DNA of 64,000 nucleotides from Diadema setosum (lineage: Eukaryota; Echinodermata; Echinoidea; Diadematoida; Diadematidae). A program made the translations under genes and the position numbers. A model generated the notes under the pieces. The model was not told the DNA's origin. It saw only the letters and a program-made list of their open reading frames with translations, and did not search any database. Below, piece by piece: positions 53,226 to 64,000 of the stretch (positions are counted from its first letter, which is position 1; each line of letters opens with the position of its first letter). The stretch is taken from the NCBI RefSeq assembly GCF_964275005.1, contig NC_092694.1, forward strand, positions 29,226,132 through 29,290,131, given 5' to 3'.

Positions 53226-53487
53226 GGCCCCGTTGCAAGAAACTCAAGTTGCGTTTAAACGCAACTCACATCCTACGCAAGTATCTCACGCAACTTGCGT
53301 TGGATACTTGCGCGCCGTTGCTAGAAGAGACTTGCGTTTGATTGCAACTTGCGTTTGATTGATAAACGCGCTATCGGAACGAATTGTCATGGACGAGCCT
53401 AATTTCCGGTATTTCCCCGAAAAAACGGAACGCGCGTCTCCAGTCAGCGTAGCTCTCAATCGTCTGCTCCCTGTCGTTGCTCCACCG
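53226..53487 (+). promoter_or_regulatory. CpG-rich first-exon/promoter candidate of the Myb/SANT gene; possible transposon end
   Basis: The sequence changes abruptly here from AT-rich intron to CpG-rich DNA. It starts (tta)GAGGCCCCGTTGCAAGAAAC and then has inverted words 'aagttgcgtttaaacgcaact'. The segment ends in a strong donor, CCGgtaagt at 53488. An ATG at 53389 opens MDEPNFRYFPEKTERASPVS, but joined to the next exon it would stop after ~50 codons, so it is better read as an upstream ORF. The 5' edge, after TTA, resembles PIF/Harbinger ends. Both readings are inference. Confidence 0.4.
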
Positions 53488-55195
53488 GTAAGTATTGGTA
53501 AAATTGAAGTCGACTAATAAATGCTATTTTAGTCGTTGAAATGATGGTATTTTGAGTGAATTATTAACAGCTTCAATTATTTAACGTAAGTGGAAAGCAT
53601 AGATAAAGTTCTTTTCGTTGTAATAAGCATTTCACATGCTAATAATAAAAATACTTCCGATAATAGTTACGTGCTCACTCACGATCGCACGGTCGTGCGG
53701 CGATGCGGGTGAAGCTGCTGATGATGTGCTAGTACCTGTAACGTTAGTTTCGAACGTTAATTTGATTTCATTTGGCCTGCGAGTGTCGGCTTAGGTCCCC
53801 GCGTGAATATCCGCTGAACGCTCTAAAGTGTGCTGTATTTCCGTTCCATTATAGGGTCTATCGTCTGACGTTACTTGTGCTTGTGGTAGAAGTTAGATAG
53901 AAACGATCTAATTAGGGCCAACAGCAACACTGCAGAAACCCTTGTATCAGGCCTAACATGTTACTATATAATAGATCTAGGTAGCCCTAGCCCAGGCCAG
54001 GCCCAGGGCTAGTTTTGTTTCAGGGTTTGCCTTTTTCATTTGCTTTGGGTTGGGTTGGTTGTAGCACTTGCGAACCCTTGTCTAACGTTTAATAGTCTTT
54101 ACTCTTAACCTGTTTTAGTCTTTATTGTAATTAGAGATAGACTATAGCCTGAGCTAATCTTATTAAGAATGTTGTTGAGTTTAAAAAAAAAAAAAATCCG
54201 TGGGGCAGACATAGGCAGGGAGTGGTGAAAACTGCTTGAGACCAACAAGGACATTAAGAGTAACAAGCCCATGATTTGCCCAGTGCTATATGAGTATGAT
54301 TGGTACAGCCTAGTAGGCCTATTCTTCTTCTTGTTGTTTACTGTCCAAAACCCCTAAATAGTTGGGACCAACCGGACAGGGTTTTAAGAAGCATTCTTTT
54401 AACACTGAAGCTAATCTAACGTTAATTATAAGTATAGGACCTTGGCCTAATAAATAATTCACATAGCAGTCTTGTATACATGTAGCTAGATCTAGGCCTA
54501 TAGCATGTTTTAAATCTTGATACAGCCTGCTACCTCTTGAAATTCACAGTAAACAGGGCAGCAAAGACCTGAAGCTTCACAAAAAGTTTTTGATCTTTAT
54601 GACCTCTTGCCAAACTAGATTTCAATCTGGAAATTAGCAAGCGACTTAAGTCGCGGTTCTTATTTTGGACCGCTGTGCACCAGTAGTTGTGCACTGAATC
54701 GTGATCTAATAGTCATCTTGTGCAATTGAAGTTTGTTGTGATGTTTATTATAGTCAACAGCAGCCAGATTACAAATGACTAGTGAGCTCACAGAGATAAT
54801 TTACATTTAATGCTAGTCAGCATCACCTCCAGACAGCACTGTGCCATGATTGGTACCTGGTACAGCTACAGCATGATTCTTATTGGTGATAATGTTTAAG
54901 CACGCAAATTAATGGAGTTGTATTACAGTGCATAACAATTGTGTGTGTGTGTGTACGAATCAAGGACCTTTGTAACTAACATGGCACAAGAGAAGGTATT
55001 ATAAATTCCACTTTTTTTTTGCAAAATTTCTTATATAATTTTTATATCTCGAATATGCATATCAGAATGTCATTATATTGACAAACAATCTTCCGAAAGA
55101 TACACTCAGGACTTCATATATTTTGGAAAGTGAATAGCATGAAAATCATGAAGTGTACCAAACTTGGGCATGTTACTCTACATAGCACTTAGAAC
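53488..55195. other. Intron of the Myb/SANT gene, nothing recognised
   Basis: AT-rich from about 54000, with a (GT)n run near 54937. I see no coding exon and none of the missing WASHC5 C-terminal exons. Confidence 0.4.
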
Positions 55196-55660
55196 CTATC
55201 CGTAATCAAATGCACAGTTTTTCCAATGCTGGTCGAGCTTATCATTAAAAGCATTAACAGAGCATGCTGAGACCACATCTTCTGAGAATTCTACATATGG
55301 ACCACTGTTGGCAAAAAAATACTTGCTCACATCCACTCTAATTACATACCATTTTCCAAGCTTCATTGAGTGACCACGAGTTCTCACAACACTGTTACAA
55401 CTCAACATATCACTTAGTGTGATAATTACCATGCAAATATTTGTACACATCAATCATGTCCCCTCTTTTTGCCTGTAACTGAGAGGTGGTAGGGGTAGGT
55501 GACACAGGCTATAAGAGTCTGACAAATGTCTCATTCCTGGAATCATTTTAGTGGCCCTTCTTTGAATACTTTCAGGTAGTCTCCTTTGCTCCCCTAGTTT
55601 GAATGTTATATGGACAAGTTGATGAGTGAAGAATAATTTGCTGATGATTGTACTGTCCAT
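55196..55660 (-). mobile_element. LINE fragment (CR1/jockey-like RT C-terminus), minus strand
   Basis: Minus-strand frames give ESIQRRATKMIPGMRHLSDS and, in another frame, VVRTRGHSMKLGKWYVIRVD followed by SKYFFANSGPYVEFSEDVVS and ACSVNAFNDKLDQHW. This is the characteristic C-terminal block (RRATK.IP, TRGHS.K, YFF, VN.F...LD.HW) of non-LTR reverse transcriptases common in marine invertebrates. The RT core is absent and the frame is broken. Confidence 0.85.
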
Positions 55661-56001
55661 TAACAGCCTGTACTTTTTTATTACATTGTTATACCTCCGT
55701 TATCTTGTAGGGTAATGGTATTCTGTGATTTATGCATTGACCTGTGGAAATGGTATTTTATTTCCAGAATATTTCATAATGGATTGCTCACAAAATGAAG
55801 TGGATTAATATTCAGTATCAATACAGATGCTTTCATATGCCATACAAGTCTGCAAAGTCAGCTGTCATAGTCATAATGTCAAACATCATTCATCGACTAT
55901 GATGTTAAGTGATTAAGAATGAATCACTTGGTGAATTTTTCTGTATCAATGGTTCTGAAGTTATTATCTTAAGCACACATTATCTCTGTCTTATTTTTCA
56001 G

Positions 56002-56026
56002 GTTGCTAGCTCATATCGTCAAAATG
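56002..56026 (+). CDS. Myb/SANT gene exon 2 with the start codon at its 3' end
   Basis: A 25-bp exon between 'tttttcag' and GTAAGT. Only its last three bases, ATG at 56024-56026, are coding. After splicing the context is CAAAATGGAA, a good initiation context. The first candidate exon (53389-53487) would join here. Confidence 0.65.
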
Positions 56027-59000
56027 GTAAGTCATTTTCAGAATCTGTGTTTTAGTGTCATTGCCAAATTGAAGTTATAAAATTGTGTAATATACTCTGC
56101 ATGTCTTTGTTGCCAATACAAATGAGAACTACTTGAATGAACAATTCTGGCTGTAATTTGGCATTCTTCACTTACAGTAAATTATAACTGATTTTCAGAT
56201 GCTGGATCTGTTATTTCATGTTTTCTGCAGAAAATAAAACAACAACAAACCAAAACAAACAAACAACTCTTAGATATCTATCCAAAATAGGCAGGGCATG
56301 AAAATACAAAGGATACTATATTTCCAACATGAATGTGGACTGAGTGACAGCAGCAGTAGTACTAATGCACATCCATTAAAGCTTGACATAACTTTGTCAT
56401 AAAAGGTTGCAAATCTTACAGTTTTGGTGGAATTATATCTTGATAGGAACTCTGTACACCATATGATGTCTTGATCAATATCAGGAAATTATGAAAAATA
56501 TTTAGAATGTTTTCACTTTACATATTAATAATAAAGCAATCAGTTAACCTTTTTCAGAAAGCAGGGTGACTGATATTACCCTAAAAATTATGTCAGTAAC
56601 AAGTTCCATTACTTTTATTGTATCATTTGCAAAACAAAACAAAAAGAAATCCTTCAAGATGTTACAATTTTACTTCTAAGCATTTTCCATGTCCGAAAAT
56701 GAGAGTATCAGCAGTTTTTGCCAATCTTCACTTTGTATAGGTTGCATCTGTTTCTGTTTGTTTTTCAGTAAAGTGTTACCATACATCACTATTGGAGGTA
56801 GCAATATATTCATAATTTATAGTTTTCATGAAGAAAAACAAATTATGTAAACGGACATTAAACTATACATTTAGTGAAATCTGCATTTTTCCTCTTAAAT
56901 TTCAGGAAGATCTGTCAAGAAGAAGGAGAAGTAATTGGAGAGAGGCAGAGGTGATGGCTTTGTGCCAATTTGTGGGAATGCACAAGTCTGCCCTGTTTGG
57001 CAAGGCAGGCCATGCCAGCGTTCCAGTAAGTTAGCCTGTACTGAAAGCTTTTACACAAACTTATATTAACACTTGCTTCATTAGAACTTCACTATTCATT
57101 CAGATTGTTTTGGTGCATGTATTTCTCACATACAATTTTTGTACCAAGACATATTCCTGGAACCCCCCCCCCCAATATAATTAGAGAGCATGTACTATCA
57201 TCTTTCAGTAATTCACAAACATCACAGCATCACATGTGCACATCATGTTCTCCAATTGAATGTATTCATGTAGGTATAATGTGTTTAGATATGTAGAAAC
57301 AGTAAAATGAATCTATATACAGGTATGGAGATACCTTGGCCAGTTATGTGATGGATGTATTATTATATAGATGATGACTGGCGGGGGAAGGAACATACCG
57401 AATGTTCCACCCGAAGGGTTTAAAATGCTAGTGAGGGAGGTTATAAGTCCCGAGAGGAAGTGGAGGGACTTAACCTCCCGAAATAGCATTTCAAACTCTG
57501 AGGGTGGAACGTTTGGTACATGTTCCCAACAACAAAGGTCATCATCTGTTATATTATATGGGTTAGTCAAATACGTCAAAGTAACGTCAGCCACCTATCA
57601 CATGCACAATGCACTCGATCGCTCGCTCGCGCAGAGCCAAATTCACTGTGCGCGCGGTCCTAGGCCGTCTGTCATTTGTTACGTGAAAATGTTTTCCCAT
57701 GGGAGAACATAACAAAAAATGTTCGCCCATGGGCGAACATAACGAATGTGCCTCCATCACGTGACTGTGTTTAGCCAATCACTAACCGATATTTGACTAA
57801 CCCATTTAATATTTTGTTATGACTGTGATGAGATGGAGGCCTCAGAGGATGTGGACTAAGTTCATTTGATTGCCTCATAGGGATAAGTTCACCTTTGTAT
57901 TCATGGTGATTGAGTAAATACATGAATATCTATTGAACACATCATTGATAATTTCAGGCAAATCTTGAAATATTTTCAAAACTTACAAAATATCTTCTTA
58001 CAATTTTCTATGCTTTGACTGGTCTCTACAAAGACTTAGCTACATTTTATGATGTGACATGCTTAGAAGAATTTCAAAAAAAAATGTAGGATATTCCACA
58101 ATTGATATCATTTATTTAATTCTCTTTGAAAGAACAATTTTCTTCGACTGAATGTTACTTTAATATATTGAGGGTAACATTTTCACAACAACTTCCTCAC
58201 AACAGCGCCCACGACGTCAACTTCGCTTCCCACTCATTACCACACCTATCGCTGGCTCCAGAAGACGCCCTCACCGACACAAGTCATCCACACCACCGGC
58301 GTCCACCCTATCTAGTCCGGACTCCAATCTCCGGCCACGACCTACTAACAGCCAAGTTAGCCCTCACAGATGTACTCCACCATCAACACACTCCGAGAAC
58401 AATAGAACGCATCAGCGACCACAACACTCCACCTTGCACGCCAACAGCCGACGCTCAGCCCGCCTGCGAGCCCGCCACAACCGACCACTTCCATCTAGGT
58501 CCGCATTCTCCATATATAGCCCGCCTCTTCTCAGGTCACGCTTCACTTCTGACGAAGGACAGTCAACCTGCCCGAAACGTCAAGTTCCTTGGTTCTCCCA
58601 GTTATTCTTATAACTAGACATCTTGCTCTACCTTCACTAGCACCTTTGACTCAGTATTTAATTTCTCTTTTTTTCTCTCTCCCCAACACTTTTGTCTGTT
58701 TCTACGTTACTCATCTTTTCTGTTCTCTTCTCTTTTCTTCTTTTTCATTTTATTTCTTCCTTCCGTACAACCCAACGGTCAATTTCAGGACCACTTGTAT
58801 TAATTTAAAGTTTTCTTCACAGGTTATTTCTCTTGCCTTGTCCCCTCAGGACTACACTTTAACCTTATTTTAATCTATCATTTTGCATTTCTCTCACAGG
58901 AACCTTTTCAGGATTTAACTGTCATCAATTTTCCTCTCCATAATTTTTTTTTCTCTCTCCTCTGCATCATTTATTTCTAAGAACCACCCAAGCCCCCTCT

Positions 59001-62000
59001 CTTTTACTTCTTGAATTTCATTTTTTCTTTTTCTTCTTCTTTTCTTTGTTTTCTCCCACCCCCCCCCCCCTCTCTCTCTCCCTTCTCTCTACATAGTCTC
59101 ATCTCTCCTCGACTTACCTTTCCTTTGCGGGATTATACGTCCTTTCTCCATTGATTCCGCATTACATAGTCCACATTGTTCGCCGACTTCGTTCTTCTCT
59201 TGGTTTCTTGAATCTTCACTTCTCTCTCCTATCTCCATGATTTCCAACATTCAACTCCTCCCTCTTCCTCTTCCCTTCTTTCTCATCTCTCTCCTTCTAA
59301 CGATGTCCGAACATCTTACTTGTTTCTCACTCTATTCTTCCTTACCACTCTCTCTGTTCCTTTCTCTACCGTCTCCACTAGTGCAACTTCAACTTCTAGC
59401 CCATTACTGTCCCCCACTCTTCACTTTTTGCCCTCCGTACAACCCCCATATGTCGCTTCCCTCTTCAATTCTCCTCTTTCCAGGCTCTTCTGCCAAACAA
59501 CGATCCGGTTAAGGACTACATACACATGTTGTCACCGCAAATCTTTCTCCCTCATTTTCCTTTCCTTCTAAAAGAAAATGAAATCATTCATTTATGCATG
59601 AAAATGAATATATCTTGAATTTCCTTCATATTTTCTTTGCATTGCTCTATGAATGTTAGCTAGGACAGCTAAAGTTGTCTCTTTATGCAGTGATGACAGC
59701 ACTGAAACTTGATAAATTTATAACTTTTAAATGCATTGTCTACTTTTACTCAAACTTTCAGTGATGTGTTATAGTGTTAAATCATTCACTCTATCCACAT
59801 GTTTAGTTATGGAAATTTGTCCCTGTATATCAATATAATCCATAACTGTATGATTACAGTACATTCATGCTACTCATTATCTTCTTCATTTCAGCAACAT
59901 ATACATTTTTTTTTCATACACAAAAGAGATATTTGTTCACATTTCCTCAAAATGATACTATATAAACAGTGGTGAAAGATGTGAAGGTGTAGTCCAGAAT
60001 ATTATAAATCGATAATATGTCTCTGCTCCTATTGTATGCATTCATGATTAGTTTCTTCATTTTCATTTATGTTTTTAGGTGGAAAAGCGGAAAAAAAGGT
60101 ATTGGAAGAAAGCAGCCGTACATTTGCGAGCAGTTGGTTTCTTCAGGGAGGAGGAGGAAGTAAGAAGAAAATGGGGTGACCTAAAGCAGAGGGCACTGAA
60201 ATACAAGAGTGCAAGAAATGCAACTGGTAACGTTACATATCAATGCATGCCTTTTCTGTTCACGCTCGCCGTATTCTTGTAATGTTTCAACATGCATAAC
60301 ATTTTTCATGCAAATATTACTGAAAAGAAATGAAGTATGATTTGAATGGGAAATGCGTTGTCATGAATCTGTAAAGACCCATACACCTAAACACACCAGT
60401 CAATGTCTTAACAGGGCAATATGCCATTGATCATATTTTATTGAAGCTAAAGATTTGAATGGTGCATTTCATATGTATATTGAAATTATTGTCAGACTAC
60501 ATATTGCATTGATTTTAAGTGAAAAGTTAGTTCCGGTAAGGACTTGTGAACCCGTCTTGCACCATTTCATATTTGCTTTGCAATATATTGAAAGAGTCTA
60601 CCAAGAAACTTATACTTGGATGACACGATTTGATGGGATGATGAGTTGTTTCAGATTATTTTGAGATTTAAAAAAAAAATTAAAGTCAGTTTATACCAAC
60701 TTCCAGAAGGATCAAGGTTTACTTGGCCTGAGGGACAACTCAGCCCGCTATATTTCAGACAATTTATACGCAGTTAGTGATCGCCATACATAGGCGCATG
60801 TTCATTTTGTAGGCGCGCCAAAGAGGTTCTTTGATATTTGCGTTGTATGAACTTGGCCAAAAACTGCGACCATCCAGAACACGATGCGCTCCCATAGTAC
60901 AACACTTTACAGTCCTTTACTGTAATCATACAGAGGGACAACACAGCCCCGCCATCAAAGTGAGGCCGAATTGTCCCAGAGTCCGAGTCAGCCTGACCCT
61001 GATCAGATAAGTTCTGATATGCAAACATTTCTTGTTAATATTTTGCATTTTTCGTCGTTATCCAACGGATATCTTGTTATTACAGCATTATTCCTTACAT
61101 TTTTTAGGCATACATGTATATTTTGGAGCAAAATTTGAGAGATTTGCAGGCATACCAGAACTATGTTTTGCCTCAAACTTCAGTCCATTTATTCTTTTGA
61201 AGCCTCTGCTAATTTTTGACCCGCTACAACAAAAGGATCCTAAAGTCGCTGACGGGTGAGCCGAGAAAATCGAGTTTGAAGTTAGATCATCAAAATCCGT
61301 CAAAACATTCGGATTTCTGTTTTTGACATAATTTTGCAGTGTAATGTATCTTCTATCATCTGCCGAAATTTCGAAGCTAAATGATCAAAGGAAAGGCAAG
61401 AAAATAACATTTTTCTTGGCCATGATTTTCCGACTTTCAACGGAACAGAAACGTGTCCGAAGATTTGGATTTAGCGCCGCAGCTAGACCCCGCCCTAGCA
61501 ATGAGGGAGTGATCTCATTGGTCAGTGCGTTGCATCCTGGTTACTGATTGGTCGTGCGTAGACCGCTGGCGCTAAGCTTGAATGAACATCGTGGAGGTTG
61601 CTAGGAGCGTACCTTCTATTGTCAAAGGTGAAAACTGTCTTGCTTCCCCTTGATCATGATAGCGTCGGAAGGAAATCTTTGCAGGAAGTTTTCTCGAAAC
61701 GCTGATTTCTTAAACCACTCGACATGCGCTAATAAAATCATCGATATATCCGCAACCGAGTAATTTCATGAGTCATGTATTATATGACATTAAAGTGGAA
61801 TACTAAGGGAAAAATGTCATGTCATTTTCAGAAAATTGTCCTCCCCCGACTTTCGGATCCTTTTGTTGCAGCGGGTCACATTTTTATGATATTCTAACAA
61901 ATCTGTATCCGATTTCAGTGTAATTCATTACCATAATTGCAATGAACAAATATCTAATTCCAAATACAATGTGTAAAATGAAACATCAGCATCGTACCAA

Positions 62001-64000
62001 AGTAACAAAAATAATCACACAGCATAGTGTTGAATCAGCGCATTTTATTACATTTTTGTGAACAGCCTCAGTCATAATAAATATACTTCTTTAATATCTT
62101 GGTACTGTGTCATTAGTCATTGTAATGGCTGTTTAAAAATAAAATTAATCTTAGGTAAGTTGAATTTACCATTAATCACCAAAACGAGCACGCTAAAGAT
62201 ACATGTAAATGTAATCTACACAACTCTTCAATTTTCAGATATTGTATTGGTGCAATTGATAGTTGTATGTACAGCCTCTGCACTTTTTTCCAGTCATATC
62301 CTAGCCCGGTGTCAACCGTGATCATAATGATTGCAGTGAACAACTGATTAGTCCCAGATGAATTGAAGCAAACAGCATTTCTACAGAAACAAACACATTG
62401 AGAGTATGCAATTGATACACTTTAATCCCTCACTAGATCATATAATTCCTCATATATTGAATCATAATTATAATAATTCAAATAACCTTTTTAACTTACA
62501 CGACTCTTCAATTTTAAGATATTGTATTTGTGCAATTGATAGTTGTATGTACAGCCTCTGCAATTTTTTCCAGTCATATCCTAGCACAATGTCAACAGTG
62601 ATCACAATGATTGCTATGAACAACTGTTTAGTCCCAAATGAATTGAAGCAAACAGCATTTCTACCGAAACAAAGACATTGATAGTATGCAATTGATACAC
62701 TTTAATCCCTCAATAGATCCTATATGGATTCATAATTCAAATTACCTTTGTGTCATATATGATACCTCTCATCTTATACCAAAATTGTAACATGCAGATC
62801 ACTAACGGAGTTTGTTATTGATTGGAGGGAAACGGCAAATTACTTTTCCTATTTAATGTAGGGCAACCAGGAAACATTTACCAATTGGCAAATTTATGGG
62901 AAGGAGGGATCCTTTAATTTTACCATTGTAATTGCAACAGATAACTGAAATAAGCAGTATATTACATAATCAGGCCAGACATGGCCTCTAAGCTCTATCA
63001 ACCAGAGGGTTCAACCATACATCACTCAGAGATCACAAGGCATTACAGAAGCAGGTGTTCCCTTTGTAGTTAGTATCAGTGTATGAGCAGACAGTCACAG
63101 TGTATGGGAATTTTGTTCCAAGTTCTGGCCAAACATAGTCATCTATTAAAGTCTACCTCTCTCAACTGTGAGTGTATTGTTTTCTATGTGATATGTACTC
63201 ATAGCAGGTCACTTCAAATATGTTCACTGATGTTACAAATGTGACATAAACATACAAGTTACTGACTGTTGACATATTATATTACATGCAGGTGGAGGAA
63301 GCCTTGAAATAAAACCCTTGATGGAGGCGGTACTTGAAGTGTTGGCCAAGGAGACTGTTGTAGGTGTAATGGGACAGGAGACTGAAGCGGGGTTCAGTTC
63401 ATCTCAGGTTGGGAAAGTGTTTCATGGCCATTTATCATGTTTTTTAATGAGCATTTGAATTTTTATTTTTCAATTTCACAAAAATAAAGTTTCCAACAAA
63501 ACATTCCAACTCCTGTCATTTTTTATTCAAGAAGTAGGCCTTTCTGTTCAAGTTTGGATTGTAGGATTATAACATTGTAAAAGGAATTACATTTTGATCA
63601 AAAAACTTGAATACTGAATTACTTTAATGCATCACTTTTTCTTTTAAAGGTTAATTTCTGTTTCAAGTTATAAGTCATAAAATTGAGAGTTAATAAGGAA
63701 AGATACATGAGGTAAATCGCAATAGACAATCTTTTAATGGATAATTGTTTAAAAATAGTCCTCTTCAATAGATAACATGAGCTATTACCAATTTGATTCT
63801 GTTTACTGTTTGTCCCTTTAATAGAGCACCAACGAAAGTGGAACCGACACTGCCTCAAACCTTTTGAAGCAGTTGCTTGAAGGGGCTGCATCCTCCCCAG
63901 TGCTCCCAACGATTTCAACTCCAGTGCAACCACCCACTCCCATCATTCCAGATCGTCCAGCTTCTCTTCCCCCTACATCTGATCCCCCTGCTACCCACCC
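56024..64000 (+). CDS. Myb/SANT-like DNA-binding protein (NAIF1/MSANTD-like), partial at 3' end
   Basis: Exons 56002-56026 (ATG is its last three bases), 56906-57025, 60079-60226, 63292-63407 and 63825-64000+. Phases agree throughout, giving at least 187 residues. Residues ~10-90 form a Myb/SANT-like helix-turn-helix domain: W12, W50 and W73 give the tryptophan triad, with SNWREAEVMALCQFVGMHKS, KRYWKKAAVHLRAVGF and EEVRRKWGDLKQRALKYK. A GGG linker, then LMEAVLEVLAKETVVGV, is the second block usual in this family. A Ser/Pro/Thr-rich region follows at the window edge. Such proteins are commonly partners of PIF/Harbinger transposases or host genes domesticated from them. It bears no relation to WASHC5 and lies in its last visible intron on the same strand. 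Function beyond DNA binding is unknown. Confidence 0.85.
56906..57025 (+). CDS. Myb/SANT gene exon 3 (residues 2-41)
   Basis: Encodes EDLSRRRRSNWREAEVMALC then QFVGMHKSALFGKAGHASVP. Acceptor 'aaatttcag', donor GTAAGT, phase 0. Confidence 0.85.
57558..57805 (+). mobile_element. 248-bp TIR element (ATGGGTTAGTCAAATA)
   Basis: 16-bp perfect inverted ends at 57558-57573 and 57790-57805. Contains 'atgggcgaacat' and 'cccatgggagaac' words. It is preceded by another palindromic stretch at 57391-57532 (GTTCCACCCGAAGG / 'ctgagggtggaac'), possibly part of one larger element. Confidence 0.75.
57880..59825 (+). mobile_element. Family A MITE split by a ~1.4-kb insertion
   Basis: Left part 57880-58139 begins GGGATAAGTTCACCTTTGTA. 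The right part from about 59576 resumes with family A interior and ends 'gttatggaaatttgtccctgta'. The insertion is described separately. Confidence 0.65.
58140..59575 (+). mobile_element. Inserted retroelement-like fragment, pyrimidine-rich
   Basis: An open stretch to 58615 in one frame is Arg/Pro/Ser-rich and ends SDEGQSTCPKRQVPWF before a stop. The DNA at 58549-58578 (CTGACGA, a hairpin, GAAAC) is a hammerhead-like core. Similar 'gacgaaggac...gaaacgtc' motifs occur near the ends of Penelope-like retroelements. Downstream, 58620-59570 is CT-rich and non-coding. Family assignment is tentative; no reverse transcriptase was found. Confidence 0.4.
60079..60226 (+). CDS. Myb/SANT gene exon 4 (residues 42-91)
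   Basis: Encodes VEKRKKRYWKKAAVHLRAVG then FFREEEEVRRKWGDLKQRAL and KYKSARNAT. Carries the second and third domain tryptophans. Acceptor 'tgtttttag', donor GTAACG, phase 1. Confidence 0.88.
61217..61878 (+). mobile_element. TGACCCGC-ended TIR element
   Basis: Left TGACCCGCTACAACAAAAGG and right CCTTTTGTTGCAGCGGGTCA: 32-bp TIRs (61217-61248 and 61847-61878) with two mismatches. 662 bp, CpG-richer than the flanking intron. No transposase. Confidence 0.88.
62224..62760 (+). repeat. Tandem duplication, 280-bp period
   Basis: Units start CTCTTCAATTTT at 62224 and 62504 and share 'gatattgtatt(g/t)gtgcaattgatag', 'gtacagcctctgca' and 'gaattgaagcaaacagcatttcta'. High similarity; the short frames in both are paired products of it. 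Confidence 0.88.
63292..63407 (+). CDS. Myb/SANT gene exon 5
   Basis: Completes a Gly codon, then GSLEIKPLMEAVLEVLAKET, VVGVMGQETEAGFSSSQ. Acceptor 'acatgcag', donor GTTGGG, ends in phase 0. Confidence 0.82.
63825..64000 (+). CDS. Myb/SANT gene exon 6, runs off the window
   Basis: Encodes STNESGTDTASNLLKQLLEG, then AASSPVLPTISTPVQPPTPI and a Pro/Ser-rich stretch, open to the last base. Acceptor 'tttaatag'. Low-complexity sequence typical of the linker after the SANT domain. Confidence 0.78.

Noticed and set aside
53389-53487. N-terminal exon (MDEPNFRYFPEK...) of the Myb/SANT protein
   Set aside because: Spliced to 56002 and 56906 it reaches a stop within about ten codons of the third exon, so it cannot be in frame with the SANT domain; kept only as a 5' UTR/upstream ORF.
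57371-57712. 113-residue frame in the Myb/SANT intron
   Set aside because: Lies in two palindromic repeat blocks, has similar frames on both strands and no known domain.
61344-61547. 67-residue frame at 61344
   Set aside because: Entirely inside the TGACCCGC TIR element; composition and length fit chance.

Overview
This is a metazoan nuclear window from a repeat-rich invertebrate genome, most likely an echinoderm and probably a sea urchin. The evidence is one intron-rich conserved gene with GT/AG introns full of short terminal-inverted-repeat elements, L2/CR1-like LINE fragments, tRNA-derived SINEs and long (CAT)n or (GAA)n microsatellites. The species is an inference from repeat style and protein similarity, not shown directly.

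Nearly the whole window is one plus-strand gene, WASHC5 (strumpellin, WASH complex subunit 5). I placed 24 coding exons between 4412 and 51293. Their splice phases are all compatible and they encode about 984 residues collinear with human WASHC5 (1159 residues). The last ~175 residues are not in the window, so the intron after 51293 is longer than 12.7 kb. The residues matching the three classical human SPG8 substitution sites (N471, L619, V626) are conserved here as N470, L618 and V625. A candidate non-coding first exon lies at about 2880-3014.

A second plus-strand gene begins inside that last intron. It is a Myb/SANT-like DNA-binding protein of the NAIF1/MSANTD type, with its start codon at 56024 and exons at 56906, 60079, 63292 and 63825, running off the end of the window. 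The CpG-rich segment at 53226-53487 looks like its first exon and promoter, and may also be the terminal inverted repeat of a PIF/Harbinger-type transposon. If so, a transposon-associated gene sits between the last two parts of WASHC5.

The rest is mobile DNA. At least a dozen families of non-autonomous inverted-repeat elements occur, many twice or more in this one gene. A 5'-truncated L2-like LINE (28806-30952) sits inside one such element and itself carries a 209-bp element. There are further LINE fragments at 16011-16650 and 55196-55660 (both minus strand), tRNA SINEs at ~12835-13202 and ~42112-42275 (minus), a 1.1-kb pure pyrimidine tract ending exactly at a WASHC5 3' splice site, a near-perfect 158-bp-arm palindrome bounded by 13-bp direct repeats, and several local duplications. 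A 100-N assembly gap lies at 994-1093. I saw no CRISPR array, operon, rRNA or functional tRNA gene.
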